64,000 nucleotides of DNA. Source: JBBSBY01 sp038205805 (GTDB lineage Bacteria > Desulfobacterota > Desulfomonilia > Desulfomonilales > Desulfomonilaceae). The stretch spans positions 1-64,000 of the forward strand of contig JBBRBO010000003.1 of assembly GCA_038205805.1 (NCBI GenBank), in the 5' to 3' direction. Each line of letters opens with the position of its first letter. Positions within the stretch are counted from its first letter, which is position 1. Below the pieces are notes generated by a model. That model searched no databases. It saw nothing but the letters and a program-made list of their open reading frames with translations, and was not told the origin of the DNA. The translations under genes were made by a program, and so were the position numbers. Shown here one piece after another: positions 8,009 to 17,045 of the stretch.

Positions 8009-11000
8009 ATGAACATTGCGGCATCATCAGTTCGCTTTCCCATAACGGTAATCGTCAGGGTTCTGCTGGTTGTTGTGTTTGGATACGTGTGTTCGACGTT
8101 CCTCCCCGTTGAACTCAAGCCCGATACCCAGCAGCCGACTCTTGCTGTTGCAACTACTTTTCCCGGCGCAGCTCCCGAGGAAGTGGAAGGCGAAATAACC
8201 ACGCGGTTCGAGGAGATGATTAGCGGCGTCTCGAACATGCTCTACACCCAGAGTTTTTCCAGCTTCGGCATTTCAGTCATCATCGTATTCTATAAGCCGG
8301 GAACGGACCTGGATCTTGCCGCCTCGGAAATCCAGCGCAACATCGACCGAGTAACGGATCTCCCTCAGTCGGTCCAACTACCGCAGATTATGAAGGCGTC
8401 GGATCGTGTGAGCCTGCCCATCTACCAATTCGCCATGACCGGCAACATGGATCTGGTGACCGCATCCACTTGGGCTGAGAAGGACATTGCCCCACGCATT
8501 CGTCGTATACCCGGTATCGGCGACTGCCAATACGAAGGCGGCCGAACACGCCAGATCCGCATAACATACGATGCGGAACGGCTGAAGGCGCGGCGGTTAA
8601 CCGTGAACGACGTAAAACAGGCCGTTGATAAGACGAACTTCAACCAGAGCGGCGGTTACTTTGTCCAAGGCACGCGAGAATGGACCCTACGGACAGTGGG
8701 CGAGCCGGCCAATGCCGACGCCTTCCTCAAGGTGATAGTTTCCAAACCGGGGCAGCCCATTGTGTATCTTTCGGATATAGCCGACGTTGAAGACCTCTAC
8801 GACAGGCCTGACTCCTATTGTCGTATCAACGGTCAGCCGGGTATTGTTTTCAACGTGCTGGGTCAAGCCGGAGCCAACATACTGCAAAGCATCGGCGCCG
8901 TTGATCAGCAGCTTGCCCTTCTCCAACAGGATTATGGGCCTCGAGGAGCGCGCTTCGAGCGGATTTATGATTCCAGCAACTATATTCGGGACGCAATCCG
9001 CGTAGTAAAGCATTCGCTCATAGAAGCCGTGCTGCTGGTGCTGCTGGTGTTGTTTCTCTTTCTGAGGAACGTGCGCAGCATCTTCATTGTGGCGACGTCC
9101 ATACCGGTTTCCATTATCGGCGCCTTTATCGGTATGTATCTCATGAAGTATTCGATTAATGTGCTCTCATTGGCGGGCCTTGCCTTATCCGTAGGCATAA
9201 TCGTAGACGACGCCATCGTGGTCCTGGAAAACATCTACCGCCACAGGTACGAGGAAGGAAAAAGTATTCTGCAAGCGTGTGTGGACGGCACGCAGGAAGT
9301 CGGTATGGCGGTGTTCATGAGCACCCTCACGACGGCTGCGGTGTTCATGCCGATCTTACTCATCAAGGGAGAAATAGGAAAGCTCTTCGGACCGGTGGCG
9401 TTCATCATTTCCACTACTATCTTCCTGTCACTGTTTGACGCTTTCACCGTTGTCCCCATGCTCGCCTCACGGTGGATGCGGGAGGACACTGCGCCGTCGG
9501 CGAGAACTAGTCGTCTAATGTATCCTATTTTACTGCTGGGTCGGATCGCCGACAAGGTGGGTAGAGGGCTGATTCACGCGCTGGTCTTTTTTCTCGGAGG
9601 TACAAAGCGGAAACTCGCGCTCCTTGCCGCTGTGGTCGCTCTCTTCCTGGTGTCGTACCTAGCGCTGCCGGGCATGGGCTATTTACCTACCGGCGGCACG
9701 AATCTCATAAAGGTGCAAATTGCCACTCCCGAAGGAAGCAGCCTCGAGCAAAACAGCCAAGTCATGAAAATTCTGGAGGAACGCTGGAGAAAAATAAAGG
9801 GCGTCCGCAACATCGTGGCCATCCCGAACAGGCAAGATTCACGGAACGTAATCTTTATCGTATGCGACAGAGAGGAAGACAGCGGAGTTCCCATCATTAC
9901 GATTGCGCGTACGGCGAACCGAATGGCGCGGGATCTTCCGTTCAAGGCCGTGAATCCCATTCAGTTCCCGCTCTTCGGCAACATCTTCAGTCGATCCAAC
10001 ATTGTGGATATTCGCATTATGGGCGAAAGCTATCCCATGATCGAAAAGCTCATCAAGCAACTCATGGAACTGGGCAAGGGCGTCAAGGGTGTTATCTTCG
10101 CCTATACTGACTTGGCTCTGCGTAAACCCGAAGTGCAAGTTAAGGTCGATCCCGAACGCGCCGCCGCATTCGGCTTTCAGCCCAAGGACATTGCGGACGC
10201 CGTGGAAGCCGCAGGCGGCGGACAGTTCACCACGAGCCAATACGACGTAGCGGGCCGCTACTATTACATCAAAATCATGGGCGCCGAAAAGGATCTGAAA
10301 ACTGTCGCCGACATGGAGCGCATCATGCTCACCGCTCCCTCTCATCCTGATATTCAGACGCCTCTGACGAGCGTGGCGTCCGTTGAGACGACGTTCGGTC
10401 CGTTGCAGATAAATCACTATAATTCGAAACGTGCCGCTCGTGTGCAACTCACCATGCAGGGTAGACCTCTTTCGGATGTCTTCCGCGACGTAAACGAGGG
10501 CATTCGCACGGAAATGCCCATTCCGTTCGGGTATGCGGCCGTGCCTGTGGGCGCCGTGAATTACCTTCAGACGTTGCTTAAGGCCATAGGGTTGGTTTTT
10601 CCGCTGTCCGTGGTGGTCGTTTATTTGCTGCTGGTCATTCAGTTTCAATCATTCGTGCGGCCGCTGTCGATAATCATTAGTGTACCCCTATCCATAATCG
10701 GCGCCAACGTCATTGTGAATGTGTCGGGAGTCCACTTCGATTCGTTTACTATGTTGGGGTACATTCTCATGGTAGGGCTTGTGGTTAAAAACGCCATCAT
10801 TTTGATAACCTACGCCGTGCAACTGATGGACGGCGGCAGTCCGCGGGACGAGGCGCTTATCCTTGCCGCTCGGCGCAGGATGCGACCAATTTTCATGACG
10901 GCCATAGCAATGGTACTGGGTATGCTTCCGTTGGCGTTGAAACAGGGCGCAGGCGCGGAAATTTACAATGGATTGGCAATGGCGGTTGTAGGCGGCCTGT

Positions 11001-11110
11001 CCACCGCAACCCTCTTCACGCTGGTGTTCATCCCGGTGGTGTACACGCTTTTGGATGACCTGAAAAACAAGATTTGGCGGATAAAGCCAATTCATGTGGA
11101 AGAATTATAA
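8009..11110 (+). CDS. RND-family efflux permease, first of a tandem pair
   Basis: A 1033-residue inner-membrane proton-driven exporter of the AcrB/HAE-1 superfamily. An N-terminal helix (SSVRFPITVIVRVLLVVV) precedes the first periplasmic domain, then the TM2-TM6 block with the proton-relay motif VDDAIVVLENIYRH (the two Asp of TM4), the second periplasmic domain, and the C-terminal helices with LMVGLVVKNAIIL carrying the relay Lys. Length and all twelve expected helices look normal. The periplasmic domain has the TTFPGAAPEEVE motif of the pore region. The next gene is a close paralogue and the adaptor lies further downstream; no TolC-type gene is in the window. Substrate cannot be read from the sequence. 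Confidence 0.93.
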   Translation: MNIAASSVRFPITVIVRVLLVVVFGYVCSTFLPVELKPDTQQPTLAVATTFPGAAPEEVEGEITTRFEEMISGVSNMLYTQSFSSFGISVIIVFYKPGTDLDLAASEIQRNIDRVTDLPQSVQLPQIMKASDRVSLPIYQFAMTGNMDLVTASTWAEKDIAPRIRRIPGIGDCQYEGGRTRQIRITYDAERLKARRLTVNDVKQAVDKTNFNQSGGYFVQGTREWTLRTVGEPANADAFLKVIVSKPGQPIVYLSDIADVEDLYDRPDSYCRINGQPGIVFNVLGQAGANILQSIGAVDQQLALLQQDYGPRGARFERIYDSSNYIRDAIRVVKHSLIEAVLLVLLVLFLFLRNVRSIFIVATSIPVSIIGAFIGMYLMKYSINVLSLAGLALSVGIIVDDAIVVLENIYRHRYEEGKSILQACVDGTQEVGMAVFMSTLTTAAVFMPILLIKGEIGKLFGPVAFIISTTIFLSLFDAFTVVPMLASRWMREDTAPSARTSRLMYPILLLGRIADKVGRGLIHALVFFLGGTKRKLALLAAVVALFLVSYLALPGMGYLPTGGTNLIKVQIATPEGSSLEQNSQVMKILEERWRKIKGVRNIVAIPNRQDSRNVIFIVCDREEDSGVPIITIARTANRMARDLPFKAVNPIQFPLFGNIFSRSNIVDIRIMGESYPMIEKLIKQLMELGKGVKGVIFAYTDLALRKPEVQVKVDPERAAAFGFQPKDIADAVEAAGGGQFTTSQYDVAGRYYYIKIMGAEKDLKTVADMERIMLTAPSHPDIQTPLTSVASVETTFGPLQINHYNSKRAARVQLTMQGRPLSDVFRDVNEGIRTEMPIPFGYAAVPVGAVNYLQTLLKAIGLVFPLSVVVVYLLLVIQFQSFVRPLSIIISVPLSIIGANVIVNVSGVHFDSFTMLGYILMVGLVVKNAIILITYAVQLMDGGSPRDEALILAARRRMRPIFMTAIAMVLGMLPLALKQGAGAEIYNGLAMAVVGGLSTATLFTLVFIPVVYTLLDDLKNKIWRIKPIHVEEL

Positions 11111-11282
11111 CCACCTTTGGAGCGCATGGTTTGCAAAGAAAGAGCGACTACGAACATATCCGGTGGAGCGGTCTCATGGATACGAGCAGCGCGCGGGCTC
11201 GGCGATTAGCGGGAGACAAATTCTTGTCGAGATTTGCGCCTAGTGAACGGTCTTCCCCTTCTCTACGACGCCTGAGGTCCGT

Positions 11283-14200
11283 ATGAATATCGCCGAATCA
11301 TCCGTACGCTTTCCGGTGACGGTCATCGTGCGCGTGCTCTTGGTTCTTGTCTTTGGCTATGTTTCTCTCACCTTTCTTACGGTGGAACTCAAGCCCGAGA
11401 CCGAGGAACCCATTCTCCTGGTCTTAACCACCTTCCCCGGCGCCGCTCCGGAAGAGGTAGAAGGTGAAATTACCACGCGGTTCGAAGAGAGTATCAGCGG
11501 CGTATCCAATATGCTGTATACGCAAAGCCTCTCGACGTATGGAAAATCTCAGGTGACGGTTTTTTACAAACCCGGCACGAATCTGGATCTTGCCGCTTCG
11601 GAACTTCAGCGCAACATCAACAGGGTGAAAGACCTCCCGCGTACAGTCCAAAAGCCGCAAATCCTCAAGGCCAGCGATCAGGTGAGCTTGCCCGTATGCC
11701 AGTTTGCCCTTGTGGGTTCGGCGGATCTCGTCACAGCGTCTACATGGGCGGATAGAGACATTACGCCACGGATCAAACGAATCCCAGGGGTAGGAGATTG
11801 TCAATTCGACGGCGCGCTCACGCGCCAAATGCGCATCGTATACGACCCTGAGCGTCTAAAGTCCAGGCGCTTGTCCGTAAATGACGTGAAAGGCTTCATC
11901 GACCGCACGAACTTCAACCAGAGTGGCGGCTACTTTGTCCAAGGCCCCAGAGAATGGACAACACGCACCGTGGGCGAGCTCCTGACCCCGGACGCATTCA
12001 ACAAGGTCATTATCTCCAAACCTGGTGATCCCATTGTGTATCTTTCCGATGCGGCCCACATCACGGATTCCTACGAGCGGCCTGATTCCTACTGCCGCAT
12101 CAATGGTCAGAGGGGTATCATCTTCAGTGTGCTCAATCAGGTGGGGGCGAATGTTCTTCAGACCATCAGCCTAGTTGACCGGGAAATGCAGCTTTTCCAG
12201 AAGGAGTACGGACCTCGCGGCGCCAAGTTCATAAAGATTTACGATTCCAGCGCATATATCCGGGCCGCGGTCGCCGTGGTAAAGGAATCCCTCATTGAGG
12301 CCATAGTGTTGGTGCTCATCGTACTGTTCGTTTTCTTGAAGAATTGGCGCAGCATCTTCATTGTGGCGACATCCATCCCCGTATCCATAGTGGGAACCTT
12401 CATAGGGATGTATCTCTTCGGGTACTCGATAAATGTGCTCTCGCTGTCGGGATTGGCCTTGTCCATCGGTATCATCGTGGATGACGCCATTGTGGTCCTG
12501 GAGAATATCTACCGGCACCGGTATGAAGAGGGTAAGACTACCTTCAGGGCGTGTGTAGACGGCACGCGAGAAGTAGGCATGGCCGTGTTCATGAGCACCC
12601 TAACCACAGCCGCAGTTTTTATGCCCGTACTCATGCTGACCGGAGAGGTGGGGACGCTGTTCGGGCCGGTTGCGTTTATCATCTCAGTGGCGATTTTCTT
12701 GTCGCTCTTCGACGCCTTTACCGTGGTCCCCATGCTGGCGTCGAGATGGATGAAGGAAGTCTCCGAGCCGCGTGGATTAATGAAATGGCTAACGGCGCCG
12801 CTGGTATGGCTGGACAAACTCGGCGGAGCGGTGTCGGCCTTCATCTTGCGGACGCTCGCGTATTTTCTGGGCGGCGGCCTGCGAAAGGGCGCTCTGGCGC
12901 TGTCCGTGTTGGTGTTGTTTGTGCTGTCGTACTGGGCTCTGCCGGGAATGGGCTATTTGCCCACTGGCGGCACAAATCTCATCAAAGTGCAGATCGAAAC
13001 AGCGGAGGGCACGAGCCTCGATGAAAACAGCAGACTCATGGGCATTCTCGAGGAAAGATGGAAAGGCATACAAGGCGTGAAGAATATTGTGGCGACCCCG
13101 AACCGGGATGTCACCCGCAACGTGATCTTCATCGTGTGCGATAGGGAGGCCCATAATCCCATACCCGTCGAGCAAATCGCACGAGAAGCCTACGAAATGT
13201 CGCGTGATCTCCCGTTTAAATCCGTGAATCCCATTCAGTTTCCGTTGTTCGGCAATATCAACACGAGATCGAACATCATAGACCTGCGGGTCGTGGGAGA
13301 CGGCTACAAGGTAATAGAACCTCTCGTAAACCAAATCATGAACGTCGGGAAAGGGATCGCCGGAGTGGTGTTTAGGCACACGGACTTGGCTTTGCGGAAA
13401 CCGGAAATTCAGGTGCGTGTGGACGCGGAAAGAGCCTCCAGCCTGGGATTTCAGCCCAAGGATATTGCCGACGCCTTGGAAGCCGCCGGTGGCGGACAGC
13501 AAACCTCTACTCAGTACGACGTGGCCGGCCGGTATTTTTACATTCAGGTTGTGGGCAGGGAAAGCGAACTGAAGAGCGTCGATGATGTAGGGCGGATTAT
13601 TCTCACGTCGCCGACTAATCCGGAGATCCAGGCGCCCTTGTCTTCGGTAGCCACGGTCGAAACCACCTTCGGACCTGTCCAGATCAACCACTATAACTCC
13701 AAGCGAGCGGCGGGTATTCAATATACGATACAGGATAGATCTCTCTCCGAAGTGTACCGGGACACAATGGAAGGCATAACGGCTTCCGTTGCTTTCCCCC
13801 TGGGTTACAGCCTAGTTTCCTTCGGCGCGGTCAATAACCTGGACAAACTGCTTCAGGCGGTGCAATTTGTATTCCCCTTGGCGGTGCTGGTGGTGTATTT
13901 GCTCCTGGTGATGCAGTTTCAATCTTTCGTACGACCGCTTTCCATCATCCTGAGCGTACCTCTTTCCATTATCGGTGCAAATGTGCTCGTGAACATCACC
14001 CACGTGCGATTCGACTCTTTCACCATATTGGGCTACATCATGATGATCGGACTCGTTGTAAAGAACGCCATTATTCTAATAACCTACACGGTTCAGCTCC
14101 TCGACCAGGGGGTTGAGCGCGACGAAGCGCTCATCCTGGCGAGTAAGCGACGAATGCGGCCAATCTTCATGACGGCGATCGCTATGGTGCTCGGCATGCT

Positions 14201-14420
14201 GCCGCTCGCGCTGAAACAAGGCCCCGGCGCCGAAATCTACAATGGATTGGCAATGGCGGTGGTGGGCGGCTTATCGGTGGCCACGCTCTTCACGTTGATT
14301 TTCATACCCGTGATATACACTCTGCTGGATGATGTGCGCGCAAAATTCTGGAAAACAGCCCCGGTGACTTTGAACGCCTTCGAAGATACGCCGACTCGGA
14401 CTCACGATGATCGAGCTTGA
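11283..14420 (+). CDS. RND-family efflux permease, second of a tandem pair
   Basis: A 1045-residue paralogue of the preceding permease, closely alike from end to end (SSVRFPVTVIVRVLLVLV at the N-terminus, VDDAIVVLENIYRH in TM4, LMVMQFQSF and MIGLVVKNAIIL near the C-terminus). Proton-relay Asp and Lys positions are kept, so both copies look functional. The main differences lie in the loop after TM6 and in periplasmic stretches. The gap between the two genes is about 170 bases and holds no gene. The pair may form a heterotrimer, as MdtBC does, or be a recent duplication. Repeat copy A follows, then the adaptor gene. Confidence 0.93.
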   Translation: MNIAESSVRFPVTVIVRVLLVLVFGYVSLTFLTVELKPETEEPILLVLTTFPGAAPEEVEGEITTRFEESISGVSNMLYTQSLSTYGKSQVTVFYKPGTNLDLAASELQRNINRVKDLPRTVQKPQILKASDQVSLPVCQFALVGSADLVTASTWADRDITPRIKRIPGVGDCQFDGALTRQMRIVYDPERLKSRRLSVNDVKGFIDRTNFNQSGGYFVQGPREWTTRTVGELLTPDAFNKVIISKPGDPIVYLSDAAHITDSYERPDSYCRINGQRGIIFSVLNQVGANVLQTISLVDREMQLFQKEYGPRGAKFIKIYDSSAYIRAAVAVVKESLIEAIVLVLIVLFVFLKNWRSIFIVATSIPVSIVGTFIGMYLFGYSINVLSLSGLALSIGIIVDDAIVVLENIYRHRYEEGKTTFRACVDGTREVGMAVFMSTLTTAAVFMPVLMLTGEVGTLFGPVAFIISVAIFLSLFDAFTVVPMLASRWMKEVSEPRGLMKWLTAPLVWLDKLGGAVSAFILRTLAYFLGGGLRKGALALSVLVLFVLSYWALPGMGYLPTGGTNLIKVQIETAEGTSLDENSRLMGILEERWKGIQGVKNIVATPNRDVTRNVIFIVCDREAHNPIPVEQIAREAYEMSRDLPFKSVNPIQFPLFGNINTRSNIIDLRVVGDGYKVIEPLVNQIMNVGKGIAGVVFRHTDLALRKPEIQVRVDAERASSLGFQPKDIADALEAAGGGQQTSTQYDVAGRYFYIQVVGRESELKSVDDVGRIILTSPTNPEIQAPLSSVATVETTFGPVQINHYNSKRAAGIQYTIQDRSLSEVYRDTMEGITASVAFPLGYSLVSFGAVNNLDKLLQAVQFVFPLAVLVVYLLLVMQFQSFVRPLSIILSVPLSIIGANVLVNITHVRFDSFTILGYIMMIGLVVKNAIILITYTVQLLDQGVERDEALILASKRRMRPIFMTAIAMVLGMLPLALKQGPGAEIYNGLAMAVVGGLSVATLFTLIFIPVIYTLLDDVRAKFWKTAPVTLNAFEDTPTRTHDDRA

Positions 14421-14433
14421 CTTATAGCGGGGT

Positions 14434-14750
14434 GCTTTCACAAAAGTAAGATCGGTGGAGCTTTTGTTGCAAAGCAGGTTTTTCCAACCTCTTTCTAAGA
14501 ATTTGTGATAATCGCCGAAAGCGGCATTTTCTGCTTGAGAAAAGCCGTTTTCGGCAATTGCAAAAGTTCTTGGAGAGGGGTTTGGGGCATAGGCGCTAAC
14601 TTAAGGGTTATAACTACCTGATATCATTAAAACCGGTAATTCAAAATCCGTAATGATTTCCACTTAAAGGTAGCGCTTATGGGGGTTTGGGGAGAATCCT
14701 TGTTTCAAGAAGGTTCTCTCCCATATTACTTTTTCGATTAGGTATTGGTG
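14434..14750 (-). repeat. Modular intergenic repeat, copy A (full, reverse orientation)
   Basis: A full copy of the family described in the findings, reversed relative to C and E. From left to right: distal module (14434-14576), 94-bp core (14588-14681) between two perfect 11-bp direct repeats GGGGTTTGGGG (14577-14587 and 14682-14692), then the terminal hairpin (about 14688-14724) and outer tail. It separates the second RND permease from its adaptor gene. No coding content. Confidence 0.85.
14588..14681 (-). mobile_element. 94-bp inverted-repeat core inside copy A
   Basis: Ends are CATAGGCGCTAACTTAAG on the left and, read inward from the right, CATAAGCGCTACCTTTAAG: terminal inverted repeats of about 18-19 bases. 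Each side is flanked by a perfect GGGGTTTGGGG. The structure is like a very small non-autonomous element with a target duplication. There is no open frame in it. Confidence 0.6.
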
Positions 14751-14812
14751 TTAGCTCCGGCGCTGGTAAATTTGTCGTCGGCCGGAGGGATATACTCGTT
14801 TACGGAGATCAT

Positions 14813-15958
14813 ATGTTGAACCGCCCGCTTGTGGCTTTACTCTTGATATGCGCAACCCTGGTGAGCTGCGGCCGGAAACCTGAGAAGCCTCTTCCGCCGC
14901 CGCCTATCAAGGTTAAGGCTATTACCGCTCAGCCCGGAGACATCGTTCAAATGCTCACCGTGTCGGGCGCCATCCGGTTCATAGCCAATACTACGGTATC
15001 CGCGGAAATTCCGGCTCAGGTCAAATCCATCGAGGTTACAGATGGGCGGCCTGTGGAGAAAGATCAAACCCTACTGGTATTTAACGACACCCCTTTTCGG
15101 GCGGCCGTGAATCAAGCTGCGGGCAATCTTCAGAAAGACGAGGCCACACTGGATTACAATAAGGCCGAATGGGAAAAAAACGCCCCATTATGGAAAAGCG
15201 GAGCAATCAGCAAGTCCACGTATGACCAGAAGTATTCCGTATTTCAAAATTCAGCAGGCCAGGTTGAGGCGGACAAAGGCGCATCGGCAAAAGCGGAAGA
15301 CGACCTGAAGCATACCACTGTCACGGCCCCCATTAAGGGCGTGCTATCCGGCCGGTTCGTGGAAAAAGGCGATTGGGTGGCTGTGGGCGGGAAACTCTTT
15401 CAGATCAGCGATTACACCACAGTGTATTTGACGGCATACGTGAGCGATAAGGATGTCGGCAAGCTCGATTTCGAAAAGGTAATTCAGAAGGGTCACGGTA
15501 TACGCGCTGACGTTACCGTGGATTCTCTACCAGGAAAGACCTTTGAGGGCGATATCCGTTATATCCAAGCGGTCACCAACCAGAACCATCTTTTCGAAGT
15601 ACGCATTTACATAAACAACAAAGACATGAAGCTCCTAGAAGGCATGTATGCGCGGGCCGCCGTGGAAGTGAACCGTATCCCATGCGAGGTGCGCATTCCA
15701 ATCGACACCCTTCTGGAGCAAATTCGCACAAACGCCTCAAATACCGTCGCTGTTGTGGACGCACAGAACAAAGCCCAGCTCACGCCTATTAGAATAGGCG
15801 CCGGCGACAGGACGAACGCCCAAGTTCTCTCAGGTCTAAAGCCGGGAGACATCATCGTCGTCGAAGGAAAAGAAATCCTCAGCTCAGGCCAACCGGTGGA
15901 GGTCACGCAGCTCGACGGGGCTCCTCACGCTCAGCCGCCGGCAAAGAATGATACCTAG
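14813..15958 (+). CDS. RND periplasmic adaptor (membrane fusion) lipoprotein
   Basis: A 381-residue membrane-fusion protein linking RND permease and outer-membrane channel. A lipoprotein signal ends at the lipobox TLVSC (Cys19). It is followed by a Pro-rich linker (EKPLPPPPIKVKAI), the lipoyl half-motif (VSAEIPAQVKSIEVTDGRPV), a coiled-coil hairpin (about 100-175, with LWKSGAISKSTYDQKY), the second lipoyl half (TTVTAPIKGVLSGRFVEKGD), and beta-barrel and membrane-proximal domains ending ILSSGQPVEV. The start has GGAG 7 bases upstream; the frame extends upstream into repeat copy A and that part is not coding. The gene is separated from the permeases by copy A and directly followed by copy B. 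Confidence 0.9.
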   Translation: MLNRPLVALLLICATLVSCGRKPEKPLPPPPIKVKAITAQPGDIVQMLTVSGAIRFIANTTVSAEIPAQVKSIEVTDGRPVEKDQTLLVFNDTPFRAAVNQAAGNLQKDEATLDYNKAEWEKNAPLWKSGAISKSTYDQKYSVFQNSAGQVEADKGASAKAEDDLKHTTVTAPIKGVLSGRFVEKGDWVAVGGKLFQISDYTTVYLTAYVSDKDVGKLDFEKVIQKGHGIRADVTVDSLPGKTFEGDIRYIQAVTNQNHLFEVRIYINNKDMKLLEGMYARAAVEVNRIPCEVRIPIDTLLEQIRTNASNTVAVVDAQNKAQLTPIRIGAGDRTNAQVLSGLKPGDIIVVEGKEILSSGQPVEVTQLDGAPHAQPPAKNDT

Positions 15959-15959
15959 A

Positions 15960-16160
15960 ACTAATTACAACAGTAATATTGGGGAGAACCATCTTGAAAG
16001 AAGTTTTTCCCGAAACTCCTATCCGAGAACTTTTGCAATTGCCGAAACCGGTTTTCTTGAGGGAAAAATGCCGCTTTCGGCGCTTATCACGACTTCCCTG
16101 CAGTGAGCTTAGAAAAACCTGCTTTCACAAAAGCTCCACCGCTCTTCCTATTGTGAAAGA
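15960..16160 (+). repeat. Modular intergenic repeat, copy B (no core)
   Basis: Forward orientation. It begins with the terminal hairpin at 15979-16014 (TTGGGGAGAACC ... TTTTTCCCGAA) and runs directly into the distal module (GAGAACTTTTGCAATTGCCG...). The junction CCCGAAACTCC (about 16009-16019) occupies the place where copies A, C and E carry the 94-bp core with two flanking repeats, so this is an empty site. The right end has CTTTCACAA and TTGTGAAAG as an inverted pair ending at 16159. Confidence 0.8.
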
Positions 16161-16168
16161 CCATCGGT

Positions 16169-16354
16169 ATGAGCGAGAACTCACAAATCGCGGTGACGGA
16201 GCGTACGCGCTCCTGTGCGTACCATGGTTGTCAGAAGCGTCGAGTTGGCGCAGCCGGCGCCTATTTAGGGGGCGAAAGGTTCCATTTTGGACCACATTGT
16301 GTTTACGGTGAGCACGATGCCGGCAAGCTATATTTCGGTATGAGGGGCTTTTAG
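16169..16354 (+). CDS. Possible small Cys/His-rich protein
   Basis: A 61-residue frame with Cys16, His19, Cys21, His39, His43, Cys44 and His49, a spacing that could bind zinc (CAYHGC and HFGPHC). It starts nine bases after repeat copy B and ends about ten bases before the -35 box of the small RNA promoter. There is no good ribosome site, and I do not recognise the family. It could be chance or a gene remnant. Confidence 0.3.
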   Translation: MSENSQIAVTERTRSCAYHGCQKRRVGAAGAYLGGERFHFGPHCVYGEHDAGKLYFGMRGF

Positions 16355-16363
16355 CGATATTGC

Positions 16364-16392
16364 TTGACAAGAGAACATATGTTTTCTATACT
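16364..16392 (+). promoter_or_regulatory. Near-consensus sigma-70 promoter of a small RNA
   Basis: TTGACA (16364-16369), a 17-base spacer, then TATACT (16387-16392). This is among the best sigma-70 promoters in the window. The expected start is near 16399, and a terminator follows about 100 bases later with no gene between. Confidence 0.75.
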
Positions 16393-16398
16393 GGTAAT

Positions 16399-16503
16399 TA
16401 TATGATCCCCAACAGCGTTTTTCGCTGAATCTTGAGAGTGAATTCGACGCAGCGAGAGCCTCACTCATCAGTTGCAGGAACGCAATTCACTCTCATCTTT
16501 TTT
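16399..16503 (+). ncRNA. Orphan small RNA candidate, about 105 nt
   Basis: The transcript predicted from the promoter at 16364-16392 has a 5' hairpin CAGCG-TTTTT-CGCTG (16413-16427) and a long-stem terminator. TGAGAGTGAATT (16433-16444) pairs perfectly with AATTCACTCTCA (16484-16495), followed by TCTTTTTT. The 39-base loop holds further short pairing segments. An unpaired GATCCCC stretch before the 5' hairpin could pair with purine-rich ribosome sites. No frame with a start and ribosome site fits inside. I do not recognise a known family (it is not 6S, tmRNA, SRP or RNase P). It lies between repeat copies B and C. Confidence 0.65.
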
Positions 16504-16548
16504 GTAACAACGAACCGTCGGCAAACTCTGGACACCTTTGTGTATCAT

Positions 16549-16683
16549 ACGACCAAGCGTCGTGCATTCGAAACAGTTTCACTTTCGAATAAACAACCTT
16601 AGTTATATCCATTGTGTGGGGCAAGTTCCCACCGACCTCTTTCACGTTAAACTATTTTTCTTCGCCCGAACGAAGCGTTTTTT
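16549..16683 (+). ncRNA. String of four hairpins ending in a U-run
   Basis: Four short inverted repeats follow one another: ACGAC/GTCGT (16549-16563), ATTCGAA/TTCGAAT (16566-16590), GTGGG/CCCAC (16616-16632) and CTTCG/CGAAG (16660-16675). The last is followed by CGTTTTTT, like an intrinsic terminator. There is no reading frame and no clear separate promoter, so this could be a second RNA or read-through from the RNA upstream. Confidence 0.35.
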
Positions 16684-16757
16684 ATGAAGAAACACTTGGT
16701 GGGGTAACGGTAAAGTTTTGCGCTGGGCTTGCGAGTTGAGCCTTCTGCGAATGCGCA

Positions 16758-17045
16758 ATAAAAGAAGTGATATTGGAGAGAACCTTCTTGAAAGAAGTTT
16801 CTCCCCAAACCCCCATAAGCGCTAACTTTAAGTGGAAATCATTACGCATTTCGAATTACCGGTTCTAATGATTTCAGGTAGTTACAACCCTTAAGTTAGC
16901 GCCTATGCCCCAAACCCCTCTCCAAGAACTTTCAAAATAGGCGCAAGTGCCTTTTCTCAAGGAGAAAAAGCCACTTGCGGTGCATTTAAACATTCTTTCA
17001 TAGTAGTTGGGGATACCTGCTCTTACAAAAATGTCCTTCACCTAT
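16758..17045 (+). repeat. Modular intergenic repeat, copy C (full, forward)
   Basis: Order: tail, terminal hairpin (16773-16808), perfect 11-bp direct repeat CCCCAAACCCC (16803-16813), 94-bp core (16814-16907), second CCCCAAACCCC (16908-16918), then the distal module from TCTCCAAGAACTTTC onward. Core orientation relative to the hairpin is the same as in copy A. It lies downstream of the minus-strand glycosyltransferase gene. Confidence 0.85.
16814..16907 (+). mobile_element. 94-bp inverted-repeat core inside copy C
   Basis: Ends are CATAAGCGCTAACTTTAAG and, inward from the right, CATAGGCGCTAACTTAAG. Both sides are flanked by CCCCAAACCCC. It is about 90% identical to the cores of A and E by eye and exactly the same length. 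Confidence 0.6.

Noticed and set aside
9839..10648. 269-codon minus-strand frame inside the first RND gene
   Set aside because: It is the shadow of a real coding region on the other strand; its composition is rich in His, Arg and Gln and has no family motif.
14434..16160. Composite transposon formed by inverted copies A and B around the adaptor gene
   Set aside because: No transposase, and copies C-F do not keep this arrangement; no target duplication is visible outside A and B.
16758..17045. Repeat copies as attachment sites of an integrated phage
   Set aside because: No integrase or phage gene is in the window, and six copies in both orientations do not fit paired att sites.
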